Source: Blasia pusilla (lineage: Eukaryota > Marchantiophyta > Marchantiopsida > Blasiales). From it: 64,000 nt of DNA. The position numbers and the translations under genes are program-made. The stretch spans positions 41,478,001 through 41,542,000 of the forward strand of contig CM114272.1 of assembly GCA_050084515.1 (NCBI GenBank), read 5' to 3'. Shown one piece after another: positions 44,801 to 54,323 of this stretch. The notes under the pieces are model-generated. The model worked only from the letters and a program-made list of their open reading frames with translations. It searched no databases and was not told the origin of the DNA. Position 1 is the stretch's first letter; every line of letters begins with the position of its first letter.

Positions 44801-47800
44801 GATGAATTGTATGTAAAATGACAGAGCGCTTTACTTCTGATGTGATGTCCCGGCAGTGTAGGAACCTTGACAGACCGTTCACCTTCTTGTGGCCTTTCTC
44901 AGTGGTCTTCTTAATTTGGGCATCCCACATGCATTCTTCTGAGAATCCTATGCCCAGATAGGTGTATGTGGGCACACAGGGGATCTCTTTTTCGCCCCAG
45001 TACCAGTGTTGGTCTTGGGCCTCCTCCTTGCCATTGAAGATCATAGCACTGCACTTCAGTACTTTTGCCTTCATGCCCCACATGTCACACCAGGTCAGGG
45101 AGATCATCTCCTGGAGTTTCTCTCCCGTTTCCTCTAGGCCACCAAAGTCATCATCAAACATGAGGGCAACAACAGAGCTGTTGCCCACCCGGATATGCCT
45201 TCTTGAGGTCCAAGAAGAAGCAATAGGTGGGTTTCCCCTCTTTTTTCCTACCCTGGATAATCTAACTGAAGGTGAAGATGTGATTCACGCCTCCTTGGGC
45301 CTGCCGGAAACCAGCCTCGCCTTCCTTGATGAAAGAATTCTCCTCCAGGTACACAGAGATCCTATTGTTAAGTATACCGCAGAGGAGCTTCCCGACGACG
45401 CTCAGCAATGTAATACCCCTGCAGTTTCCAGGTTCTTCGAGTTCACCCTTCATGAAGAGGTTCGCAATGACTCCCAACCGCCACCTTTGTGGAATGACTT
45501 CTGCCTGTCAGACCAGGTTGACGAGACTCACTAGAAAACGAGCCTTAGCAGCGTCGCCATACTTCAATAGCTCATTCACAAGCTCATCACCACCCCCTCC
45601 TTTGTGGTTCACAAGTTCTTTGATCCCTGTTCCCACCTCAGCCAGGGAGAACCAATCATCATGCGGGTTGCCCAGCTCAACCTCATCATCTACCTTCTCC
45701 CGTTGTATCTTAAGAAAATCCTCCACCACCCTCTTGAAGTTCTGCTCTTCAAGGGATGTCCGAGGGGGCTTCCTGCCTGGCTCCTTGTAATGGTCTTCCA
45801 ACACATGTCGGATCTGTTTAGTAGTGGTCACCATCCCACCATCTTTTTCTCTTCATGGCCTTTGCGTCGTTTTATTCCTGGCCTTGGTCAATTTCTGCAC
45901 TTCCATCCAGAACTTTTTCTGATTCTCAGTGAAATTTTAATTGATGGATGAGTAGGTCGCTTGGTTCAATTTCTTCTTCTGCATGTGCACGAGAAGACGG
46001 GTTTCCTTGCGCAGGGCCACATATTCTGCCCACTAGGATGAATCATCCTTGGCCTTGGCACAAGCGACCTACGGTTCTCTTTGTTCGGAAATGGCTGCCT
46101 TGTGTTCCAAGGACCACCATTTGACAGCTCTGCCACAGATCATCAATTTCCTGCCGACAGCAATCTCAGCGGCATCTGTCACTCCATGCTCCCACCATCC
46201 CAGCACCAGGTCCACAGTTGTTCTTGTGAACCCAAAGGTCTTGACGGTAGATTCAATGAAAGTGTCAAATGCCAAGAGATTTTCTCCCAGCTTAACCACA
46301 TATACCTTCTTGGTCCCCTCATCTTGGAAGTCCTCTATCCTCCATTTCTTGATCACTCTCGTCACTGGTTTGGTTGAGCATTTTAACCTTTGGTGCAACT
46401 CTGTCCAGACCAACGAGTGATCTGATCTTCCAATGTCTGTCGCATCCACCGTGATCTTCCCACTGCGTGTGTAGAGTTCCTCATCCGCAGCTATGTAGTC
46501 CATTAACTTGGTTTCCAAAGTTTCCTGACCACCGCATATATGGATTTGATTTTTCAGCAGAACATCAGCAGCCTCAAGCTGCTTCATTGGATGGGTCAGT
46601 CCACAAAAGTTCCAGGTATCCAAACGCAGACCTGTCACTTAGTGGGTTGGGGATTGGCGTTTTGGCGTAGGAGTGACTGCTTGCAACATGGAACCTCATC
46701 ATGTGCAGGCTCTTCATCGTTGGTTCCTTGGAGAGCACTAAAGATATTAGGTGTGTAGATCACCAGCTGTTTTGTGGAGATGGGCCTTTCCTTCAAGCTG
46801 GAACCACCCTCAACTACCATAGCCCTCCAATTGTAGGCACGTCTCAGTTCCTGAGACACCTGGTTTTTGTGGCAAGCCAAGTATTGGCCTCCTCTGCCCT
46901 TGATAGTCGCCTTAAAGATACATTGACGGCCATTCATCATCTGAGTAACCCCAGGAATTCAAAGCCCAAAGCTGCGCACATGATCTTAAATGAGAGGAAG
47001 TCCACTGTGGGACATACACCGAAAATGATCATGTGTAACTGTGGTCTCCTCCTATAGACCAGTTGGAACTCTCTGTCCAGATCCGGACTGCGTGGGGGGG
47101 GCGGGGGGTTCCTTCGAGTGTCTCACATAAACATACCGGTATTCCCCACCCAGCTTGGGGATGCTGAGCTTTGGTATGAGCCTTTGATAGGTGAACTGAT
47201 ACTCCTCACAATCTTGGGAGGACAGAGATATGTTGGGCTCAAGGCCGCTGATTATATGTAGAGGTTTGGCAAACAACTCATTTAGGATTTGGGAAGAATG
47301 TTTAAGCTCCCAGCCCGAGAATCCACACAGGGATTCGCTGTGCTATTTGTGCGGGGGGCTGCCTCCAAGCGGCAGGGTGCCCAAAGAGAGCCTGCTTGTT
47401 ACCCCCCAGAGATCATCACTACCTAACAAGGTGAACAGCCTTGGCATTAAGCTGCAGAAGAGGGCCGGTGAATCCAGCTTCAAAAGAAGGAGAGGTCTCC
47501 ATTTCTCCAAATATTTCCGCTGGACACCTTACTTGTGGCACAACTACCACAAGTCACATGGATTACAGGACACAATAATCCACACCTACCAACCAAGGGA
47601 ACGACATCGCAAGCTCACAACAGGTTCCAACTACAGCAATTGGCAACTTGATAGAGAGAATTGGTATATTGCTTGCACGGGGTTCACTCATTATAAGCTA
47701 CCCAAAAGCAGTGCTTTAGAACATGTCGTCCCAACATACCAGGCCTGTTAGGACTTACAGTTTTGAGGTTTAAAATCAACCAGGCCGTAGATACTGTACT

Positions 47801-49471
47801 CATTAAGTAGTGCCTGTCGTAGCCTTGCCACCATAGACCCCGTGCCCTGGTTGGACGGTGCTTGAGACTGGGATGGGTGTAGAGAGAGGAGCAAGTGAAG
47901 AAGGTACCATAGGAGAGGAGGGAGACACTCTCATATAGTGTGAGTGCTGACCAAACAACGTGTTTGTGCGGAGCTTCCAAGTGTCAACCAAGAAACTCTT
48001 CACCACACCATCTACTTTACCTGATTGGGATCCCCAATAGACATTACTTACCAGTGCAGCAGCTTTGGGCAATGAATCAGGCCTACTGAATGTGTTGAAC
48101 AATTCTGGTGCTACCAGCTTAGCAATATCAGCATATGCTCTTGCTCTGTGAGTCGTGAATTTTGCGCAGGAGACCAAGTAATGACTAGAGGTTTCATCCC
48201 CATCATCACACAAGGCGTAAGAGTTTAGTTGTGTTCCCATCCTGCTTTTCTTATGGTTCAAGGGGATTGCTCCCGTTCTGAACTTGAACTTGAGCCGGGT
48301 TCCCAAGCAAGGGGTTCCCCGCAAATAGTTCTTCAGTTCTGCCTTCTCGGGATATACCGTCAAGAGAGAGAGGTCAGACATTTTCATGGCTTCCTCCATG
48401 CTGTTCTGCTGTGAGCGTTTGCCCACTGCTTTGGTTATGGTATCCACGAATGCTTTCTCATCTTGCTCCCACAGTTCAGGCCCTGCTGGGAGCTTGGAAG
48501 CTTGCGCAATCTCTTGAACCTTTTTCGTCCAAGATTTGGCCTGCTTTACGGGTCTTCTTTGGGTCCAGGTTTTCCCCATCACCTCTTTAGGATAGCGATG
48601 GGAGTCCATTGTCTCCAGCTGCCTCCGCCATTTCAACTTGGCAATGTCACGTCTATCCTCCAAGGGTTCCACACCTAGTTCTGATCTCACACCAACTCGG
48701 GCTGTTCGTGATGAGGTTTAGGCCGTAGAGAGAGGGAGAGATAGGTGATTTGTTATCCACGGGAGTTCATCCATATGCCAGAACTGATCAGTGTGAAGGC
48801 AAACAAAGAGGAACTAGGAGGTCCTCTGGTCCAGGTTGTATCTCTTGGCCTTCACACATCTATGCACGAATTTGGCAATCTGAACTTGGTTCTTGCTAGT
48901 CATGAAGTCAGCAACCGTGAGTGAAGGACCTTGGCATAGATCTGGGAAATCGAGTCTGATGTACCCGTGGTAATTGCACTTTAAGGGAAAATGTTCATCA
49001 TCGAAAATTCCTGAGCTACAATGCTTACAATCTGTCCTCTCTTTTGGTTTGTGAGAACTTTCCCCTCTCTAATCCTATGTCTGTGGAGCCACATCTGAAT
49101 CTAGGAAGTGCATGACGGAGTTTGGTGGACATTTTGGCAGAGATGTAAGACAACTGCTAAGTAGATCGCTGGGTATTCATGAAAATGCAGTAACGTCGCA
49201 TCCTTTCACCATTGTTCCCAGACTGATTGCAACTCCTCTCCCAGGGCTTTTGGTGTTTATCCCAGGTATTAGAGACATAGTTGTTGTGCAAAATCTCCAT
49301 GAGGTCTTTGTTAGAGTTTGTTGGCAAATTGATATGCCCACTTGTTAAGCCATATATAGCACTCCTGGTAACAGTTCTTTGTCCCCGTAGCAGCAGTATC
49401 CTTGGGGAGAGAGAAACTGTACTCATTCCATAGACCCCGCGCCCTGGTTGGACGGTGCTTGAGACTGGGAT

Positions 49472-49525
<54 letters not shown>

Positions 49526-49745
49526 GCAGAACCTCTGAGGTCAATGACATGGTTCTCATAGCTGTCGGAGGAATCGTACATGGCTGATTGCGCTGCATTC
49601 TGTCTCTCCCTCCCGTGGCCGTTTTCGTCGTCTCCACCTTCACCCCCATCATCACCCCTCCTTCCCCCTCCTCGCCTCACAGCCGCTCTAATTTGCTGCT
49701 CCCTCGCCTCCCTCGCCGCTGCTAACGTCGACTTCGCCTTCACCC

Positions 49746-49749
<4 letters not shown>
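38822..49749 (-). CDS. PWWP-domain chromatin protein, eight exons
   Basis: Exons on the minus strand: 49,749-49,533; 41,591-41,281; 40,857-40,766; 40,333-40,291; 40,121-40,055; 39,748-39,578; 39,371-39,262; 38,929-38,822. All introns are GT-AG and every junction keeps phase (1,0,2,0,1,1,0), giving 372 residues. The N-terminus is Ala/Arg/Gly-rich (MRVKAKSTLAAAREAREQQ). The PWWP domain spans about residues 160-245: GQLVWAKFARFPWWPAQ in exon 2, LLVRFFGTYD closing exon 3, GWVDPF in exon 4, KKKALQKGVEEVW in exon 5. The C-terminus has RRAPRKRKPKVLFE and then RIMRQLGLVAPAGSPF, as in plant PWWP proteins. PWWP modules bind methylated H3K36 or H4K20 nucleosomes. The exon 6 donor could also be at 39,590. 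Intron 1 is ~7.9 kb and full of retroelements. The reconstruction is mine and untested by transcripts. Confidence 0.85.
40449..40510 (+). mobile_element. 5'-truncated LINE 3' end
   Basis: About 60 bp (CCAGGGCACGGGGTCTATGG ... CACTACTTAATGAGTACAGT) match, in opposite orientation, the 3' end of the LINE copy at 47,790-47,850. It lies in intron 3 of the PWWP gene. Confidence 0.7.
42547..44188 (+). mobile_element. Ty1/copia remnant: RT end, RNase H and 3' LTR
   Basis: The left part (42,547-43,427) encodes the RT C-terminus and RNase H: DRLAGTITIHQDTF, SDCKPVSTPMEPG, a stop at 42,765 where VPY is expected, VGSLLYLAVCTRPDISF, DSDYAADEDTARSTSGY, SSTEAEYIG, NPIHHARTKHINVRHHF. The 3' LTR is 43,435-44,188 (754 bp), TGTTAGAATTTC...TTTCAACA, with a purine run (GGGAG) just before it. 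The 5' LTR, gag, protease and integrase are missing. LINE sequence resumes at 44,189 with about nine LINE bases lost, so a deletion removed the 5' part after insertion. Confidence 0.85.
44316..45834 (-). pseudogene. LINE reverse transcriptase
   Basis: From 45,834: a pre-RT segment (ELVNHKGGGGDELVNELLK), then GNCRGITLLSVVGKLLCGIL and EAGFRQ (45,450-45,290). After a gap comes VVALMFDDDFGGLEET near 45,180, where the catalytic FADD box reads FDDD. PMLEYGAAVWDA and a C-terminal region follow. Frame breaks separate the three pieces. It is related to plant/animal L1-RTE-like elements by motif only. Confidence 0.7.
46069..46638 (-). pseudogene. LINE endonuclease (APE-like), internally deleted
   Basis: The frame opens with LDTWNFCGLTHPMKQ and GGQETLE, resembling the TWN..G and Q.E motifs of APE-type endonucleases. 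Within about 40 residues it reaches GRSDHSLVW, the C-terminal SDH motif. The usual ~150 residues between them are missing, so the domain has an internal deletion. Confidence 0.6.
47762..48712 (-). mobile_element. LINE, copy 2, 5'-truncated
   Basis: A 295-codon minus-strand frame (48,690-47,803) matches the C-terminal region of copy 1 (VRSELGVEP, KLPAGPELWEQDEKAFVDT). It continues intact through a knuckle-like CDDGDETSSHYLVSC and AALVSNVYWGSQSGKVDG to the end. The match with copy 1 starts abruptly at 48,712, the usual result of incomplete reverse transcription. The continuous frame suggests it is younger than copy 1. Confidence 0.75.
48713..49429. other. intron 1 of the PWWP gene, no further feature
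   Basis: Short frames only; possibly further decayed LINE sequence, but no motif supports this. Confidence 0.35.
49430..49520 (-). mobile_element. LINE tail fragment fused to a (GA)n microsatellite
   Basis: 49,430-49,475 (CATAGACCCCGCGCCCTGG...GACTGGGATGGGTG) matches the minus-strand LINE at 47,818-47,866. It runs straight into about 22 GA units ending at 49,520, 13 bases before the exon 1 splice donor of the PWWP gene. Confidence 0.75.
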
Positions 49750-49784
<35 letters not shown>

Positions 49785-49920
49785 ATTCCCAGGCGATGAT
49801 CTCTACCGAATTCCGCTGATCCCCCTCCCCTCCAAACAAAACACAAAAAAGCTCGGAGCTGCTCCACAAATTCCTCCCCTCTCCTGTCCGAAACCGAAAT
49901 GAATTCGCGCTGCTGCGCAC
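49750..49920 (-). promoter_or_regulatory. PWWP gene 5' leader with (CT)n/(GA)n tract
   Basis: A 34-bp CT run (plus strand 49,750-49,783) abuts the ATG at 49,749. The frame stays open upstream to an ATG at 49,920, passing through the repeat as Glu-Arg. I chose 49,749 because pyrimidine/GA tracts are common in plant leaders and the extension has no domain. The longer start cannot be excluded. Confidence 0.45.
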
Positions 49921-51170
49921 TGCACCGTCTTCCTCAAACTATCGGTGAACGCAGGAATGATGCGCCAACGCAGAGCGGCCCGCAAGTCGGATTTTTTCAC
50001 TCGCCAACCGCAAAACATCTGCGCGCAGGTTTTTTCGCTCTCTTCTGTCTCTGGGTCTCTCGGAATTATTATTATCATTCACTCATTATTCTTCCTCTTC
50101 CTCTTTCACTTCCAGCGACAGCGGCGAACTTCCGGCTCTTTCCCTCTGTATTCCCTTCGGACTTCCACACATTGCTACTCACTCTCACGGAGACTTTAAA
50201 GGATAGCGCTAACTGGAGTCTCGCCATCGCATCCTACAAGTTAGCTGGCTGGCTGGCTTGCTTACAGGGACTTTAACGGACAGGGCCAACTGAACTTCTA
50301 ACCGAATCCAGGGTACGCTCGGCTAATCACAGTGCAGCACTCGTCGAAGATACCGTGGAAAGATTCCCCTAGCAGGGAGCTATCTACTGTAGTCCCATGT
50401 AGCTAGCTAGGGTACTTCAGTGCCTCCAACTTGGGCTCCAACTTCCGCAGCTCCGCCAGTGTTTCTTTCGAGAGCCCACGAGTGCCGCCGTGCCTTTTTA
50501 TGCATTTCGCCTTTTTCTTCCCTTCTTTCCTCCCCCCAGGCAGCCGGGCTGTGTTAATAACTCGAGGTGTAAACTGGCTAGACTCGCTCGCTCGCTCGCT
50601 CCACTGATCGGGTTTACAATAATCCCGCGGGCCGGGAAGGAGTCGAAGGACCCTACTAATGCGGTCAACGTCAAATCCGGTACTTCCAGTCCGAGGTATA
50701 CGGTCGGAGAAAGTTCAAACTTCAACTTTCAGAAACTAGTGTGGATCCTTAAACCCGTGGGGATCTGCGTCCGGATACACGTAACGCGGTGTCTGTATCC
50801 AGGCATAGACACCCTGCGTTATACTATGAAGGGCGTTATTTGGCTCAAATGTTCCAATGAACGCCACGAGTGAAACCTTCCGACTCTTTTTTTTTCAATT
50901 CGGTTTATATTATATCAAAATCTGAATAGATAAGAAGTTTGAGTAGTTATGTTAATTTTTGTTTTAAAATCAATTAAAAAATAGTCTCTTTCCTGTTTAT
51001 TTTATTTTCCAATTTCAAAATTATATTTATTATTTAATTAAAAAACCAGTACGCGGCTCTTTGAAGGTGGGATAGAAATTGCACATGTAGAGGAAAAGAA
51101 AACCTTGTAGGTATCCTAACAAGAATCGCCTTCTCAAGCACGACTAGTATATATACTTGGAAAGCACCAG
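49921..51170. other. upstream region of the PWWP gene; no gene found
   Basis: GC-rich to about 50,850, presumably promoter for the minus-strand gene, with a CGCT microsatellite (50,585-50,603). It is AT-rich from 50,885 to 51,050. No convincing coding sequence is seen. Confidence 0.4.
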
Positions 51171-51179
51171 TGGAGCGGA

Positions 51180-53135
51180 GGCTCCTACTCCATCAGTGGT
51201 GGTATCCGTCCGATTGCCATAGGTGAGGTGCTCTTGCGGTTGGTGAGTCGTACTCTCGCTTTGCAATTCCGTGAGGCTTTCCAGTCACATCTGAGTCCGC
51301 ATCAGTTTGGAGTTGCCACGCCGTGACCGGATGTGAGACGGTTGCCTTAGGTTTGAGGGCTTGTCTAGATGTACATCCAGTGGGTGGTTCTCCAAGTGGA
51401 CGTGGAGAACGCCTTCAACTCAATATCTCGGGCTACTATATTCACGAGTTGAGGGACGCGGGTGGCCCCATGGCGAGCCTCATTCCCTTTGTGCAAAGGC
51501 TTTCTATGGGGCCCTTCGGCCCTCTATTTCCACCATGGTCGATTCGAGGAGGAGGTCACGGTCTTGGGAGTCCGCTACACGGGACTCGTCGGGGTGACCC
51601 TCTGGGTGGCCCGTTGTTTCTTTGTGGCTCATTACCGAGCGGTTCTTTCTACGGTGGAGGCTTTCCGGGTTGCATGTTCCCTTCATTTGCGAGATGATAC
51701 TCATATTGTTGGTCCCGAGATCTGGTTATCCTGCATTCGAGCACTTTTCAGCCACTGATTGGCACGTGTCGGCCTGGCGGTGAAGGTGGGGAAGTGCAAG
51801 GCTTGGTCTCCATCAGGCCTACGTGATGATCTACATTTACCCAACGGCTTCTTGCGACCTGTCGGAGGGCTTCGAGTCTTGGGAGTACCGCTCGGGAGCC
51901 AGGACTTTGTATCGACTTTCGTGGTAGCGGCTCTTATCGAGGATCTTCTCCATGTTGATGATCTTACGAGGATTGGTGACCCTCAAGTCGCCTTCGGCAT
52001 TCTCTCTTCTTGTTTTGCTCGAGACCTGGTTACCTCACTAGAACGTATCGGACATCTAGTCACCTTTCTTCCCTATATAGATCCTTTGATAGGAAGCTCA
52101 TGCATGTGTTTGGGGATCTTCTAGGACCCGGCTCCTTAGAGTGCCCCATGGGGGAGTTAGCTCGTAGACAGGCCTCTTGGCCGATTTCTTTTGGTGGAGT
52201 AGGTCTTCTCTCGACCGAGTTAGTGGCGCCCTCTGCTTTTTTAGGGAGTTGGGCCACAGTGACACCCCTCCTTTGCTCCCGATTTTTGGTTAGAGATAGA
52301 CCGCTCCTTCTACACTACGTCTCCCAGGTCGAGGATGGCTCTTTCCCACTTCAGTCTTCACTCACAGCTTGTAGAGATTCCCTTCGAGTTGAGGCCCGAG
52401 CCGTTCTCCCCACTTTCTCCTCCTTAGTTACCTCCGGTCAGTCTGGGCTCCAATCTTCCTTGATGGAAGCCCACTTTGAGGCAGTTTTTAGAGGCACTAT
52501 GTCTGACGGGAATATCCCCATGGAGGTTAGGGCCCGTATTCGCTCTTGCTCGGAAAAGGGGGGCTCATGGATAGGGCGCGCCCCTTCTCGAGCTTTCGAT
52601 CGCACCACTTACCTATACCACGATGCGGTTCCGCTTTGGGCCTCCCCAACCATCGGTGGTTGGTTCGACACACTACGAGTGTCGCCGGAGCGTGGATCCA
52701 CTTGGTGTGCATTTGGCACGCTGTCCAGTTGGGGGTGAGAGGATAGCCACACACGATGCAGTGCGGGATATCATGTTCAGTATTGCTCGGGAGAGTGGCT
52801 TCCATGTGCAGAGAGAGAGGCACTACTCCATGCGGGATTCCCTCATTCATGTCGATCTCTACATGACACGTGAGGATGAGGTGGTTGTGGCGGACGTGGT
52901 AGTCACAGATCCTACGCGGGAGGCAGTGCGAGCCCAAGTGGTGGCCCAAGGGCGAATGCTACAAGGAGCGGCGGCGGCGGCGGCGGCGGCGAAGAAGACA
53001 CATATCTACAATCGACTACACGAGGGACACGTCTTCATCCCCGGCCATAGAGATGTATGGGGCTATGGGGGAGAGGTTCGTTCGTTCTTACGGATCGCGC
53101 CCATCATCTCCACTCGAGAAATGGGTTGTCCTTAG
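51180..53135 (+). pseudogene. non-LTR reverse transcriptase with possible C-terminal restriction-like nuclease
   Basis: RT motifs in order, in changing frames: SGGIRPIAIGEVLLRLVSRT (51,190-51,250), FGVATP, CETVALGLRACLDVHP, VVLQVDVENAFNSISRA (motif A), DPLGGPLF (motif B), RDDTHIVGP (motif C; ADD expected), VGKCKAWSPSGL, LRVLGVPLG, DPQVAFGILSSCFA. The C-terminus (52,620-53,135) has a Cys/His knuckle (DPLGVHLARC) and then RIATHDAVRDIMFSIARESG, LIHVDLYM and VVVADVVVTDPT, which resembles a PD-(D/E)xK-type nuclease. At least five frame changes break it, and the 5' end is missing. The nuclease call is by pattern only. Confidence 0.65.
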
Positions 53136-54147
53136 CTATTGCGATTTTGTATTGTAGGCAGCGGGTCTCCATAGTGTTGCAGCGTGCCCAGGCTAATGGG
53201 ATTTTGCGGCGGGCTCAGGCTGTGGGAGATGCCGGCGCTAGAGGCCCACTTAGTAGTAGTCATAGCTCTCTTGTTGTTGCTGATATTGTCTCTGCTTTGT
53301 TGGTGAGTTTCGTCGTTAGGGGGAATGCCCCTTCTTCCTTTTTCTGGTCTGTTGTGGCCTTCAGGTTTTGACTCTTTGAGTCCCCCTCTTTTGTACTTCC
53401 GATGGGTTTTCCATCACTCGTTTTTATCGAAGTGCATCTTCGCCTTTTTTCTCCATCAACAAAACAATCACTTACTTCCTAACGTCCAACCGACGAACGG
53501 ATGCACGGGGAGGGAGGATCCGAGCTTTCTCTTGCGTAAACGAGACAGACCGGAAGTTACGGAACTGAAATGGACTGGATAGTGCTCGGGAATGGAATGT
53601 GTTGGATGATATGAGCTCTTTACACCAACGATCCAAGGCGGCTTTACGTGCGTCTGGCTAGCGGGCTACGGTTTTAGGAGAACGGTTTTAGGAGAAGACA
53701 ACGAAGCCCCAAGATTGCTATTAAGGTTAGATGAATCTCACTAATATTAGTCACACGAATATTAGTGCAAAACCTTCAATCCACGGTGGATCACAAAAAC
53801 TAAAGTAGCCTGCCCAAGCGGGAAACAAAACGAAGGTCTTGGAATAAAAATTCCAATTCTAATCACAATCCCCACTATGGTTGCCACAAATATAATTTCC
53901 CTTCTACTCATACATTACACTCCCGTATTTCCCTCCACACTGCATGCATATATTCATTCATTCACATGTCCACTCAAGTGGGTATTTCTATTTTACTTTT
54001 TGTATTGAGTTGTATGCAACAACATAGTTGTGCTTGCTTCTTGCTATCTACAAGATCTCTCTTCTTCCTTACCAATTTTGTCCTTTATACTTTTCCTATC
54101 TTACTTCTATCTATTCCAATTTAATCTTCACTATTATCAATACTCTT
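53136..54147. other. 3' part of the non-LTR element and AT-rich DNA
   Basis: The first ~400 bp may be the element's 3' untranslated region. Nothing coding or structured is seen after that. Confidence 0.3.
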
Positions 54148-54323
54148 CTCCTTATCAAATGCTCCTCTTTTATTTGTGCCATTCAACTTGCCCCACATAC
54201 AACCCTCTCCTTATCAAATGCTCCTCTTTTATTTGTGCCATTCAACTTGCCCCACATACAACCCTCTCCTTATCAAATGTTCCTCTTTTGTTTGTGCCAT
54301 TCAACTTGCCCCACATACAACCA
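54148..54323. repeat. 59-bp tandem repeat, about three units
   Basis: CTTATCAAATG begins at 54,151, 54,210 and 54,269. The units are nearly identical (ATTCAACTTGCCCCACATAC in each). Confidence 0.9.

Larger units (their letters stand above)
42210..47280 (-). mobile_element. LINE, copy 1, interrupted by a copia remnant
   Basis: Two parts: 47,280 (approximate) down to 44,189, and 42,546 down to 42,210. The 3' part aligns with LINE copy 2. An uncertain 5' ORF1-like stretch (47,276-46,640) is unrecognised. The element lies antisense to H2A.X and in sense with the PWWP gene, inside its first intron. All coding parts are broken. Confidence 0.75.

Noticed and set aside
47230-47751. 173-codon plus-strand frame
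   Set aside because: It lies antisense to LINE sequence, shows no domain, and its start region mirrors the LINE frame on the other strand.
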